Positions 38,827-50,913 of a DNA stretch of 64,000 nucleotides are shown piece after piece (the stretch's first letter is position 1; the number at the start of each line of letters is the position of its first letter). The stretch is taken from the NCBI RefSeq assembly GCF_051106095.1, contig NC_135794.1, positions 23,252,747-23,316,746 on the forward strand, written 5' to 3'. The translations under genes were made by a program, and so were the position numbers. The DNA comes from Pogona vitticeps (Eukaryota > Chordata > Lepidosauria > Squamata > Agamidae). Under the pieces are notes generated by a model. The model was not told the origin of the DNA, ran no database searches, and saw only the letters and a list, made by a program, of their open reading frames with translations.

Positions 38827-41319
38827 GAAGATTTGACAGGCAAGTGTTTCCTTCTGAAGGTGAAACCTTTTCATTTTGGGGAGGAGAGGAAAGCAACATG
38901 GGGAGGGAGATAGAGCAAATACATCCAAGAAGCTGCAGCATTGCTAAAACCAACCTCATTTGTGCCCTTGGTTGTATATTGGTAACCAGAGATGGCAGAT
39001 AGTTGAAATGGACTTGACCTCCTCCTAATCTTTGCTCCGGCGATGAACTCTGTTTCTAAGCTCTCCTTTTACCCGTCAGACCGAGCGACCAAGACCGATC
39101 AGATAAAGCAGCTTTTCCCAAAGGCCTGAGTCATGGCTGTCTGTGTAGTTAACCCTGGCGACATTAAATCAAATCAAGGCTTTGTCCCTTGAGATGGTTG
39201 CTGCAGGAGCCTGATGGTGGCCAATTAGCCTTGAAGGGATGGCTTGGAGGGTGCTTTCCTAGCACCCCACACTGAAATCGTTTCCGGAGTTCTGTGCTCC
39301 TTTGCTCAAACCAGAATCCCTCCAGCCGTATGGCATACATCAGCCTCGGCGGGAGGGGGGGAGTGAGAATGGGACACCTCCTTTTCACCCTTGCCTCCAG
39401 CTCCTGTGATCTTCTCATGGACCTGCTGGAAGACACCTGCTCACGAGGGACCTTTGAAGGTACAGGAGACACCATCCCTAGGAAGGGAGCTGCCCTCCAG
39501 GAACAGATGAGGCTTCTGGACTTCCTCCTAATTCAGGGAAACCATGGAGACTAAAGGGACGGGCTCAGCTTGAGGTCCAGAGGTGAACTGCTTGGCAGCT
39601 AGGGCAGACACCATGGGAATGCAGGCCTCCTCAGAGGTAGAGGGTCTCCTCGAGATAAAGTGTCTCCTGCTAAGGGAGAGCCATGTTTAGGTGCCTTTAG
39701 ATGAATTCTGGATGGATCTGGGCAGGTCGACCACATGAGCCTCAGCTTTTGATGGTCATTGGGAGTGTCTCTTCTGAGCCCCAACTTCTGCCTGCTCCTC
39801 CTGCAGGTCTTTCACAACCGCTGATCATTTTTTTTCCCATGGCTTGACTTAATGTGTCAAGGCATCTTTAAGAAAACAGAAATGAAGGCTGATTTTTTTT
39901 TTTAGCTTGCACTCATTCCATCCAGAGTCTGTGGTGGTGAAAGGGGGGGGATGTGACCCATTCAGATTTATATACAAGTGTCAGTCATCAAATTAGGAGG
40001 GGGTGTTCAAAAATCAGGCAGATATGGTCCAAAGCATCACATTTATGCTCTGCCTGTGCGCTTTCTTGTATGTCACTCAGTGGTCTTTAACAATGCATGC
40101 TACACGCAGAAGGGAACTCTTTAAACAGCCCCTTGCCCTAAATACGACCATTAATAGGTAATACGTGTCTTATGCAGTGCAGATCATCAGTTCCCAGAGG
40201 CCAAGGAAAGGAGATGGTTTGCTGAAGCATATCACGGTATTCAAATGTCCCACTGTTCCATTATTCAATAATTATTCTCTACAATTACAGAGAAAGTCGA
40301 ATTTGAAGACTCTAAGGTTGGGGTTGAGCTTGGAGTTAAGGGTTAGGGTTAGGTGGGGTTTAAAGAAGCAGCCAAGGATGTGGAGCCTCTCTGAGCTGGG
40401 AATGATGCATTTCAGCACCAAATGAGTTTAATGTAATGCATTGTTTCTGATCTCTGCAGAGATAAACAGACCATGGTTACTCCCGGAGACAGGGGCATCC
40501 AAAAATGACACATCATCCTTATCTTCTGCCACCTTGCCAGCAAAAGGGGAAGTGCTCCCTGATTTCCTTGCTTATGTATCTCTCTCTCTCTCTCTCCTTT
40601 CCTTAAACAGCTTCCCACCCATGAATGCCAAAGGGAAGGACCTTGGACAGCTCCCATAAAACTCAGACTAAAACCCAGAATGGGTTGACTGCCCATGTAA
40701 AATTGGAGTCACTGCCGGCCTCACAAGGTCCCCAAATAACTCATAACATCTTCAAGCCTGGAATTTCAACCCCATGAATTCTGGCACCCATGACGTTCCT
40801 GCTGCTTATAAGGTTTCTTGGGCCTGGCCGACATTGCAGAGTATGTGTGTGCAAGATCTGAAAATTCAGGATAAATAGCCCCTTTTTTTCTGGACACTCA
40901 AAAAATCAACTGCACACACACACACGTGCATTCCGAATGCCCTCATTTCGCTATATTTCACAAGTCCCACTAGAATTGTATTTCCCTCATCTCTGCCTGT
41001 CCTTTTCTCATCGCCGACTGCAAAGTGGGGAAGTGGAACAGCTGGTGTCAAAGTATATGGAAAATGAGTGCCGGGTTTTACTGCCGTAACCATTTTCTGC
41101 AAGATTTTTTAAATGTCCGTCGCGAAGGAGCCAGATGTTGCATTCCTCTAAGGAGGTGCTCTGTATGCTTCTGTGCATTGCCTAGATAAATGCAAGAGGT
41201 TTCACAAAGCACCAGGAAGACACACAAAAAGACAGGAAGAAAGAGATTTACAAAAACCTTGTTATCAGAATGCTCAGTCAGCTCCTCCATTGGCCAGCTT
41301 AAGATGGTTGAGCAGTTAG
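38827..41319. other. Intergenic DNA, no gene seen
   Basis: It contains a (CT)n run at about 40583-40597, a telomere-like run at 40336-40352 and a (CA)n run at about 40913-40924. The longest ORFs (about 100 codons) have no recognisable domain and no splice context. Confidence 0.5.
40336..40352 (+). repeat. Short interstitial telomere-like run
   Basis: The run TTAAGGGTTAGGGTTAGG has two to three TTAGGG-type units, embedded in GGTT/GAGTT-rich text starting at about 40316. Confidence 0.6.
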
Positions 41320-41575
41320 AATCACAGAAAAACAGAGCTGGAAGGGGCTTCTAAGGCCATCGAGTCCAACCCTCTGCTCAAAGCAGGACTCCAAATCAAA
41401 GCCGATCTGAAAGAGGATTGCCCAGTTTTCTCCCGAGAGCCTCCAGTGTCGGAGTGCTTGCCCCCTCCCAAAGTCATGAGTCCCATTGTCATACTACTCT
41501 AACAGTTAGGAAGTTTTTTCCTGATACTCAGCCAAAATCTGGCTTCCTTGAGTCAGCATGTAATGTAAACCCCAC
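41320..41575 (-). mobile_element. CR1 LINE 3' fragment
   Basis: The + strand text GAGTCCAACCCTCTGCTCAA, TCTAACAGTTAGGAAGTTTT and GCCAAAATCTGGCTTCCT is the reverse complement of the conserved CR1 3' region. Confidence 0.88.
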
Positions 41576-42843
41576 TGAGTCAACAGGTGTGTTCTCTTTA
41601 GGTGTAGTGACAGGGCACCAGCCTGAATTTCCATACCAGAATGCCAGGGTTTCTTCAGCGCTTCCAACCTTCACCAGCATTCCCAGTTAGCTCTCTGTTT
41701 TCAACGGGAGCAAATGGTTAGTCATTTTGATGATTGAGCTTTTACCACCAAGAAGAGGAAGAGGAGCTTGTGAGATTTTTCCATCACAGATTTAAAAAAC
41801 AAACAAACCACCACTTCTTGGGTCTACATTAGAGTGTTTAAGGTCCACCCAAGCGTCCTTCTTGGAAGGAAAGCTCCCAGCAAGATCTGGGGCAGAATCA
41901 GGAAGCTTGGGTGGAGCTTAGCCTAGTTGAGCCTCAACCCCATCCGGTTTACGGTAGGTCATTCTCCTAAGCTTATCACATTGGGGTTTTTGAAAGGTGC
42001 CCACAAGATAGGTAGAACTCCCAGAGTTAAGTCCAAAAATCCAGTTCCTTGTGCTGATGGTGGGGGATGGTCTCTGTCCAGCTTCAGTGGCCTCAAAATC
42101 TCATGAGATGGCCCTGCCAGTGTTCTTAGACGTTTCTCAGCAGCAGAAACTAACCAGGCTACCCTTCTGAAACTAAGGTCTTCCCTTAGGTTGCCTGTCA
42201 TCATACAAGCTCTCCCTCCCTCTTAATGCAATCTGGACACCATTAGGCAGTCAGAGTAGCAGCCGAGGGCCGGGAGGAATGGCTTTTCCAGAGGTAGAAA
42301 CATCATGGTTCAATTATTGCACCATGATCTGTGGCTGGATTACTCTCTTCATATTGGAGAGCAAGTTAGAAGCATAGCGTTATTTCGTGTGACTCATGCT
42401 TGACGCATGGCTTCCATATGCCTCAGATATTTGGAACAGGGAAGAAAATTGGATTGATTTAAAAGAATGGTTCCACTTGGGATGTAACCACAAAGGATTT
42501 TCCTCCCTCCTGTCATTAGCATCATGCATGATTTCCGCAACACAGCAAATACTGATAGGTGTCTTTCTCTCCCAGAAATGTGAGTGGATCCTCCCAAATA
42601 TAAGTGTATTTGTTGATGCAACATTCCATTTGACACCTTGTCTTAGCTCACAGCTAATCCTGTCCATCATATTCCAGAGCCTATGCAATAAACCACAGGG
42701 TTAAAACACAAATAATCGCCATCAGGCAACAGCTTCACCTTCTTTCAGCAGACGGATCACATCTTGTTTCTTAAGATTTTAGGGAAGCACACATAGCTGA
42801 TGTTGCAAAATGGACCCTTTAGCAATGACCATGAAATAATAAA
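41576..42843. other. Intergenic DNA, no gene seen
   Basis: No recognised repeat or gene. ORFs of about 80-100 codons at 42380-42704 overlap on both strands and show no domain. Confidence 0.45.
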
Positions 42844-42985
42844 AGAACTGCTGGATAGCTCAGTGGTTTAAGCATCTGGCTGCAAAACCAGAGGTTGGGA
42901 GTTCAATTCCCCACTGGGCCTCCTTGATGAAGGCTAGACTTGATGATCTATAGGGTCCCTTCCAGCTCTGTCACTCAGAAAAGAT
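42844..42985 (+). mobile_element. tRNA-derived SINE (well-preserved copy)
   Basis: The A box lies in TGGATAGCTCAGTGGTTTAA, the anticodon-stem region in CATCTGGCTGCAAAACCAGA and the B box in GGTTGGGAGTTCAATTCCCC. GATGATCTATAGGGTCCC and TTCCAGCTCTG follow. This copy best shows the tRNA cloverleaf origin. The lack of a mature tRNA acceptor end and of a 3' terminator rules out a tRNA gene. Confidence 0.85.
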
Positions 42986-43050
42986 GGAGCTTGAATATAG
43001 ATGAAGTACTAGGCAAAAAAGAGTAGGTCAAGAAAATTCAGTGTTCTGCT

Positions 43051-43106
43051 AACAAACCATGGTTTGTTGTTAACTTACAACTTACAGCCTTTCTAAACCA
43101 TGGTTT
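43051..43106. repeat. Paired AAACCATGGTTT palindromes
   Basis: A perfect 18-nt palindrome AACAAACCATGGTTTGTT lies at 43051-43068, with a second AAACCATGGTTT at 43095-43106. They may be parts of a foldback transposon extending to about 43330. Confidence 0.6.
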
Positions 43107-44398
43107 GTCATAACATACCTGCCACTGTGGCTTGTTTCTAGTTTAATTTCCCATTTGCTCTCCATGCAACCGATGCTGAGGAATCGGACAAGAGAGAAAC
43201 AAACAAGAAATGGAGAAAAGGAAAAACAGTTTGTTTAGCTGTTGGTTGGCCAGTTTGTGGGTTAAGTAACAGAGCCAGTTATCCCTGGCTTATACTGCAC
43301 AATTTTAGCATTGGTTTTCCTTCTTTCTGAGCCATTGTGAGGAAGAAAGCATTTTTTATAAGTAGGACTGAGGTATCTAAAGTATCTGAAGTATATAAGT
43401 ACTAAGGGAACGCAGGAAAAACAGTGGTGGATATTGTTGCTTTTGCTTGTTATGTTGCATCTTACCCAAACTCACTTCTCTCAAAGGGACAGTAAGTGAT
43501 GTCATGGGAAATAACCATGGGGTCTCTCTATTATTTGGTTTCAGTCCTATTTCCCACTAAGTATGCATAGAGTTAGAGCCTTAATATCTACCAAAAAGCA
43601 CACCATCCTGCTGCTTCCATCCAAAAAACCTGTTGATTAACAGCCTTTACTTTCAAGGCTACATTGAATTGGCACTTGCATCGGCTTTTAAAATATGGTC
43701 TGAGAATTCACACACTGCTTATTTTGGAGGGCTCTGCCAGAATTTTTTCTGCAGACGTTTTCAGGAAACCCCACTCTGTTTAGCTATTTTTGCACTTCAG
43801 GAATGTAATGGGGGAAAAACACATACCCTCTTGCTCTCTACTTAATGGAAATAAATGATTATTGATTTTCTCACAGTTACCAGGAGCCAAGTAAAACAAG
43901 TTTTAAATCAGGATCGGGAAAGTGGGGTGGAACAGCCACAAAAAAGCCCAAGGTGGCCCCTGAGTCTAGATAATGGTTTATCAACAAAGACCAAGTATAT
44001 GATTGACTGGGACATTAGACCCGCAGCTAGATCAGAATAAATCAGGGACGGGTGGTTCCTGGAAAGCCATTTGGATGGCTATTATACTGCCATGTGGATA
44101 CCACCGAGCAAACATCAACTGACCTGCCATTATCCTTCCCCCTTTCCCCCAAGCCAGCAAGATTATAGGATCTTTTGAAAGCAGGCAGCGTTTTTGTTTC
44201 TGCTGCCATTGCTGTCGAGAAAAAAACAACAACGGATAGATACAGAGGAGGGCAGAATCACAAATATGTGTTTTGGGTTATTCTTAAGAAATAGACAGAG
44301 TAATAAGAATTTCTGGCAGGGAAGAGGGAAACTGATGGGAAGAAAGGACAACGGGATAGAAGATTTGCTCTACTTCATTTGGCATTGATTAGAGATGG
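43107..44398. other. Intergenic DNA, no gene seen
   Basis: The sequence is AT-leaning with no recognised family. AGAGATGGGCATG at 44393-44405 resembles a hAT terminus and leads straight into the tetranucleotide array. Confidence 0.45.
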
Positions 44399-44678
<280 letters not shown>

Positions 44679-45333
44679 GAGGCTACCAGTCCTCCCTCAA
44701 CATTTGTCAATCAAGGTTTTGTCTCACTCTGCCTAGTGATAGGGCCGGCCCTTCTGGATCTCAGGAAAGCCCACCCTTCTCGACCCCCGAGCCCATAATC
44801 TCCACATTGAGGCGTCAGGTTGAGGGTCCACCTCGACCTGAATCAGAGCATCAAGAAGATGTTCAACTACATTTCTGTTCCACAGCGTGGCATGAAGTGA
44901 CCCAGATGTCGCTGGGAAGCCAAATATAACTAGAAGAAACAGAACCTTTTACAGTTCCGAGCATGTAAAGGAAAGCCTCCATATGCAGTCCCTGTTCCCT
45001 TTTTTTTTCTTGAATATGAAGTTGCTGTTCTCTCTTTCCCCTGTATTCCGTTTCACAGGAAACCATTCTCAGCAGGGTCGAATGGAGCAAAAATTCATCT
45101 CAAAGTGACGCAAGAGGGTGATCCGTGCTTCGGCTCCGGCGGAGACTCTGTGACTTTTTTTCTTTCAAGTGAGAGGAATAAAAGAAAAGCCCAAAGCAGC
45201 CACAGAACATCCCTGCCTTTTAAAAAATGAATAAGGAGCATTACACTGCAGTACATGAGAGATTTATGTTTTGCCCGGGTATTTCCTTCTTGGAAATGAC
45301 CCTCTCCTGCTTTTCTAACAGCAAGCAAAATGG

Positions 45334-45372
<39 letters not shown>

Positions 45373-47853
45373 TGCTTTTCTTTTCTCTCTTTCTCACACG
45401 TCCCTGCCAGATGCCGAGAACCCAACCTCCAGATGCACTCTCCATTTTTCACAAACCATAAAAAGTGTTGGGCCCTTTGAAGCTCAAAACTCTTCCAGGA
45501 ACCGGCTTCGCTTTCATATGTGGTCATTAGCCTTTTTACCTTTCCTTCCCCCCCACCCCGCCCTTGGTGAGCTGGGCACAGCTTTCTGATTAGCACATCG
45601 GAAGCTCTGCTTTTAATTAAGGGCATCCCTTCCCCCCAAGAGCTATTTATGCTCCAGCCCTGGATTTGTAGCCCTTCCATCCTCGAGACTCATCAGGTAA
45701 AGGTAGACTTTGCCTGTTTGATCTCCCACGATAAAAGCCCCTTTGGAATGCTGAGAAAATAAGGTTGCTTCAAAGTGATTTCAAGGCGGCTGTAAAATTG
45801 GGATATTGCACCTTGGTGTGAAAGAGCGAAAGGGATGATTTGAGATTTAGGAATGACCTGCTCCTTGTGCACGGGGTGAAATGACCCTTACGAATCAATC
45901 ATACCCCCCTTCCCAACATACATGCATGAACTTAAGAAACAGACACACGTATTTCTTGCTCGGGAGAAAAATCAACCTCTTGCAAACTTGTATGAATAGA
46001 TCCTGAAACATGGATGCTGGTCACATGTTGCTGCTGGAAAAAAAAAGCGACATTGAGTATTTTTTTCACAACTGTCCTCAGATATGGCATGCATGCATTC
46101 GTACATCTGGCCGCCTTAAGGTCTAGAAACTTCAGTTCTGTTTTCTTTTTAAATCGAATCCCAAACTCTCACGTTGGTTGTCTACCAGACAAAGCACTGG
46201 GAGGTTAATTATAAAGAACTGAAACAGAGTGTGGTGCCCACTGCAAAATGTTACACAATGGAAAGCACAAATAGGTCACAAAGAGGGGGTACAAACACCC
46301 ACAATAGGATGGACGCACATGTGTTTGAACACATTTTGATGTGTCTTCATCACTGTAGGCCTTCATCTGGAAAATTCTAAAGAAATATATTATCCATTAT
46401 TAACACTGGATGTTCCAGCCTCTCTCTCTGTGTGTGTGTGTGTGAGTGTGTGAACATGTATGTCTGGGTATGCACACACACACATTTTTGTGTTAGCCGG
46501 GCACCCAATCTGCCACCTCCATGGTCCTCCAGAGCAACTCGGGTGCCAGGACCTTGAATACAGGGTCTTCTGCCAATCCCCACTAGAAAAAACAAAACAA
46601 AAATAGAACACGAGCAAAATTACTTTTCATTTTATTACACAAACGAACGCTTTGGCCAGAGGCTTGACGAATTTGGCGGCAGGAGCACGGCCCGAAGACC
46701 CCAGGATAAAACAGAAACTGAAAAAGGGGCTGGGAAACCAGTGGAGGTTGTTCTGGCAACATCCCAGGTTTATTCACTTAAAATACCCTAGCCGTTAGGT
46801 AATGCCCTTCATAAACACTTGCTCATTCAATAAAAGAGATGTCTGCTTGCAAAATAAATAACAGACCATGTTTATTTTCTGAATATCTGGGCCACAGACC
46901 CTCACTCCACTGCTATGGTTTCAGATTTCATACACACACACATACATACACACACATACACACCTCTTGGGGTTTGAAAAGATAAACCAGCTCTTGGATT
47001 ATTTATTCGCCTACAGTTCCCAGAATCCTCAGGCTGGCGTGGTCATAGCCTGACACCTCTGAGAGACAACAAGGCTGCATTGGGGGCAGAAAATCTCCTA
47101 GTTTCATGGCCCGCCCAAGGTATTTTGCTACCTGAGCTGACCACATTCTACTGTATGTCTCTTTCCCTAATTCTCATGAATATCTATGTCCTTTTCCATC
47201 TCTATTCTCTCTCTCTCTCTCTTTTTTTTAAATTTTTTCATTTTCCAACAAAGGATTTAAAAACAAAGGTATATAAAACACAATATCCATTTAAACAGTA
47301 AGCATAAAGTGTAAGAATCTCTAACCGTTGAACAATAAACAAAGATAATCTAAATGCAAAAAAAAAAAGTCTAAGGCTCAACATAAATGCAATCTTCTAT
47401 ATTGGAAGAATTCTTCTTGATGAGATCCTATCCATCACATCTCACTTTTTATTCATTTTCTGTTCCTTTACTGCGGGACTTTTACTTTCCACCAATTAAA
47501 AAATAAATTCCAACTTAAATAAAAAGATGATTCTTCTTCTCCCTTTAGTCTCTTAGTTAATCTATCCATTTCTGCACTTTCTAATATTTTTTTAATGATC
47601 ATATCATCATTTGGTGGATTTTTGTCTTCCCAGAACGTTTACTGGTAACCAAAAACAAGGAATGTCTGGGCGATAAGAGCTTTGCCAAGATGGCGCTTCT
47701 GCTTTTTATGCAAAAGGAGCACCACGTTTAGATAAACACATCACTCTTTCTCGAAAAAAAAAGTTGCAAAGAAAGTTTCGGAAAGGCCTCATCAAGCACA
47801 GTAAAAGGAAGACAGGGGTAAACTTTTAAACCCTAGGTTGCACTTGATTGTTG
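44679..47853. other. Intergenic DNA with microsatellites, no gene seen
   Basis: It holds (TC)n at 45337-45370, (TG)n at about 46430-46450, (CA)n at about 46935-46965 and (TC)n at about 47206-47221. Bases 45470-45900 look unique and AT/GC-balanced. Bases 47222-47650 are AT-rich and may be decayed LINE sequence. No coding evidence. Confidence 0.45.
45337..45370 (+). repeat. (TC)n microsatellite
   Basis: Uninterrupted TC dinucleotides, about 17 units. Confidence 0.95.
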
Positions 47854-47993
47854 ATTAATTCTTCAATTTCGCTCCAACTTTATAATCCAGAGAGTCCAGT
47901 TCCTCCATGTTGAACTGCAACTCTGAACGTGGTCAGGGGTGGAGGAACTGGGCACTTTGGATTATAAAGTTGGAGCGAAATTGAAGAATTAAT
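47854..47993. repeat. 54-bp inverted repeat with 32-bp loop
   Basis: Arms 47854-47907 and 47940-47993 are reverse complements at 51 of 54 positions, starting ATTAATTCTTCAATTTCGCT. The three mismatches cluster between the inner and outer parts. The first 35 bases are perfect. The strand could fold into one long hairpin. Confidence 0.9.
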
Positions 47994-49010
47994 TTTTGTA
48001 TCTATTTTATAGATATAAAAAAATAAGTAAAGGAAGGGGATTCCCTCTTCCCACACTTATCAAGGTTACAAATGTCCCCTTTTTTTTGTCTGCCGGTCAA
48101 AAGGCCACTGTGTCAACAGCACCACTCCTGAGTTTTGAGACTCTCCACAGGCTTCAGTATGTGGTTCGCCCTCATCTTTGTGAAGGCACAACAAACTGAA
48201 GCCGTTCAAATCCATGTCTTTCCCAAGCATATTTCGGTTTCGTGTGGGAGCCTTAATAAGCAAATAAGTGTGTGTTTTAGATCCCACTGGAGGTGAGGAA
48301 CTCTTGCATGTGTCTAAAGTGGCTGTTTAGATTCCAGAAATAGAATTTGATTTTTATTTTCCAAAACCAAGCTAAAAGCTTCCCATCTCACACGAGGGAA
48401 GCACACGATTTCGAACTGGGGATGGTTCACATCATCTCTCTCTCTCTCTCTCTCTCCTCCTGATTTCTTTCCCCATAAAAAATTTAAAAAGCCTTCCCCC
48501 CCCCTCCTTTCACATGCCATGTGCATTTAATTTCACCGTATAGGGTAATCCAGTGAGAATTTAGAATGTGCCAAGAAATACCGTCTCTGCTTCTTTTATT
48601 TCCTCGGGCAAAGAGCAAAAATTAGGGAAAAAGATGAAGGCAGGAGGGTTGAGGGGAGTGGGAAGGATGGAGGAGGAACACAGGGACCCAGGAGAGTTAA
48701 GTAACACCAGTCTAAACAAAGAGGGCCCCCCCCCCGTCTGTACGAGGGACAGCGGTTATTTATAACAAGGAAAGCATCTGTCTCTGATTAGGATTTTCAC
48801 ATACACCATGCCCTAAACTGAAATGATCATGTTTGATCATCATCCTGTGGTCTAACCATCCAATGAACCAGATTAATCACTCTTTCAGCCTGAATGCTCC
48901 ACCTTAAACACATCCATTAGAAGGGGAAGAATTTAGCCTAAGCTTGGCAGTTAGTGCTGATCAAGAGTAGATCCACTGAAACAATTTCTAAATGGAAGGG
49001 CAACATTTTT
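47994..49010. other. Intergenic DNA, no gene seen
   Basis: It contains a (TC)n run at about 48437-48457 and a poly-C at about 48727-48735. No recognised gene or repeat family. Confidence 0.5.
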
Positions 49011-49016
49011 ATCATT

Positions 49017-49135
49017 ATTTCTTCTTCTTCTTCTTCTTCTTCTTCTTGAAGCTGCAGTTCTCGTTCTTCTTCTAAAGGTGCAGTTCTTCTTCTCTTTCTT
49101 TTTCTAGAAGCTGCAGTTCTCCTTCTTCTTCAGTT
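49017..49135 (+). repeat. (TTC)n tract with GAAGCTGCAGTTCT units
   Basis: (TTC)n at 49018-49046 is followed by three blocks reading GAAGCTGCAGTTCTC, AAAGGTGCAGTTCTT and GAAGCTGCAGTTCTC. Each is separated by TTCTTC-rich spacers, making an imperfect minisatellite of about 40 bp. Confidence 0.75.
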
Positions 49136-50765
49136 GGGCAGCTGGATTTTGCTTCTACACACACCATTGACCGACGTCTTCTACTGGACTTGAAGGCCTG
49201 AGATGAAAATAGAAGGATCAGGGTAGTTCTCATTTACTCTCAATTCCAATAAACTTTCTGTTGCTCTCCATCTCTCAGATTTCCCACCCGGGAGGGGGGG
49301 CTGCCTCATTCATCTCGACCCGCCTCCCTATCAAACTGCAATGTTTCTGAGATGTTCCAAGGCCAGTTTTGTGAACTGAGTTTAGACATCTGTTTCAGAC
49401 AACAGAAAAAAAGGGAATGAAAACTTGGAGATGGAAGAGATGGAAGAAAAGTGAGAAAAGAGATCAGTTTCCCCTTCAAACCGGAGAATAGAATTCTTCC
49501 ATGTCTATAGTTAGAGAAGAGCTGGAGATGATGAACCCACGGCTGCCTGCAGTGCTGCAGATCAATATCTTTGGTGTGCCGTTGTGTTTGGCAGGGGAAG
49601 GGGAATGTCCTTAGCAAATGGCCTCCCATGCTGTCTTGAACCTATTTTATGATGACTGCAATGTTATGCTAGAAGCCAAGAGGCTTCCTGCGGGCAAACA
49701 CAAGCATGTACACACAGAGAGACAAAGCACTGTAATGAACACCAATAAAAACTTGAGCATCACCAGCCAAACGATGTTCCCTGTCCAGCCTCATTCTCCA
49801 TCCACGCATCCCAACACCTGTGTGAGGTAGGTGGACCAAAGAGCGAGTGAGTGAGCCACTGGGGGCCACCAATTTGACATTGTGTCTGGCCGAGGATTTT
49901 GAACCAAGGTCTCTTCAGCCATAGCCAAAGATGGGAAAGGTAATTTTTATTTTGAATGTTTACTCTCAGAATATCATTCCCCAGTGTGTGCTAGCTGAAG
50001 ATTTCTAGGACAGTGGTTCTCAACCTAGGGTCTCCAGATGTTCTTGGACTACACCTCCCAGAAATCCTGGCCAACACAGCTATTCTAGAGGACTGTGACC
50101 CCCCCCATGGCATTTTCTATCATTGGCCTTCATGCAACACTTTAACCATTATGCCACCTTGCATCCCTCACTATTCCCTTTATAGATGTCACTCTATGCA
50201 GAGAGGTGGGGCCATGTTATCAGATCCTCCCATAATGAGAGCAGCCACCGCTTAAGAGATTTCATTGCCAAATCTAATGGCAACATTTATTCATTCCTAT
50301 TTTGCCTGGGGGGACAAAGGGATCTCCATGGGAACCGAAAATCAGCACCCAAATTGACTGGAAGTCCAAAGGCTCTGTTGCTGGCGGCTGTCAAGTGGCT
50401 TCTGCGCTGTGGCGTCACCCCCACCTACCCCTGGTGCTGACAGGGAGCTCAATTTGCAGTCTGCCCAACCTAAACCCTCAGTTCTTAAAAGCATCCCCAG
50501 AAGGGATATCCCGCAGCCGGACAGACAAGCCACATCCCTACAAGTCGTCCAAAGTGGCCGAAATGCCTCATCAAGATCCGCACAGCTGTCAGCGCCGGCT
50601 TAATGCGTTCCTTCCCATTGACTAATGAGGAGGATTCAGGTTGGACGTTCCAACCTTTTGCATTTGATTTTGTGCCAAGATGATAGCAGATTCTCTCAGG
50701 AAGCCGATCTGGCTCGAATCAGCCAGAACTTACTAAGAATAAGGAATCACTTTATAAGATCCTGA
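49136..50765. other. Intergenic DNA, no gene seen
   Basis: A partial palindromic foldback element lies at 50011-50075. No gene is recognised. Confidence 0.45.
50011..50075. mobile_element. Partial palindromic foldback (MITE-like) element
   Basis: AGGGTCTCCAGATGTTCTTG GACTACA and CTCCCAGAAATCCTGGCC match one arm of the element at 14510-14643. Confidence 0.6.

Positions 50766-50913
<148 letters not shown>

Noticed and set aside
42844-42985. Possible tRNA gene
   Set aside because: A and B boxes are present, but the body and tail are those of a SINE repeated at least ten times in the window.
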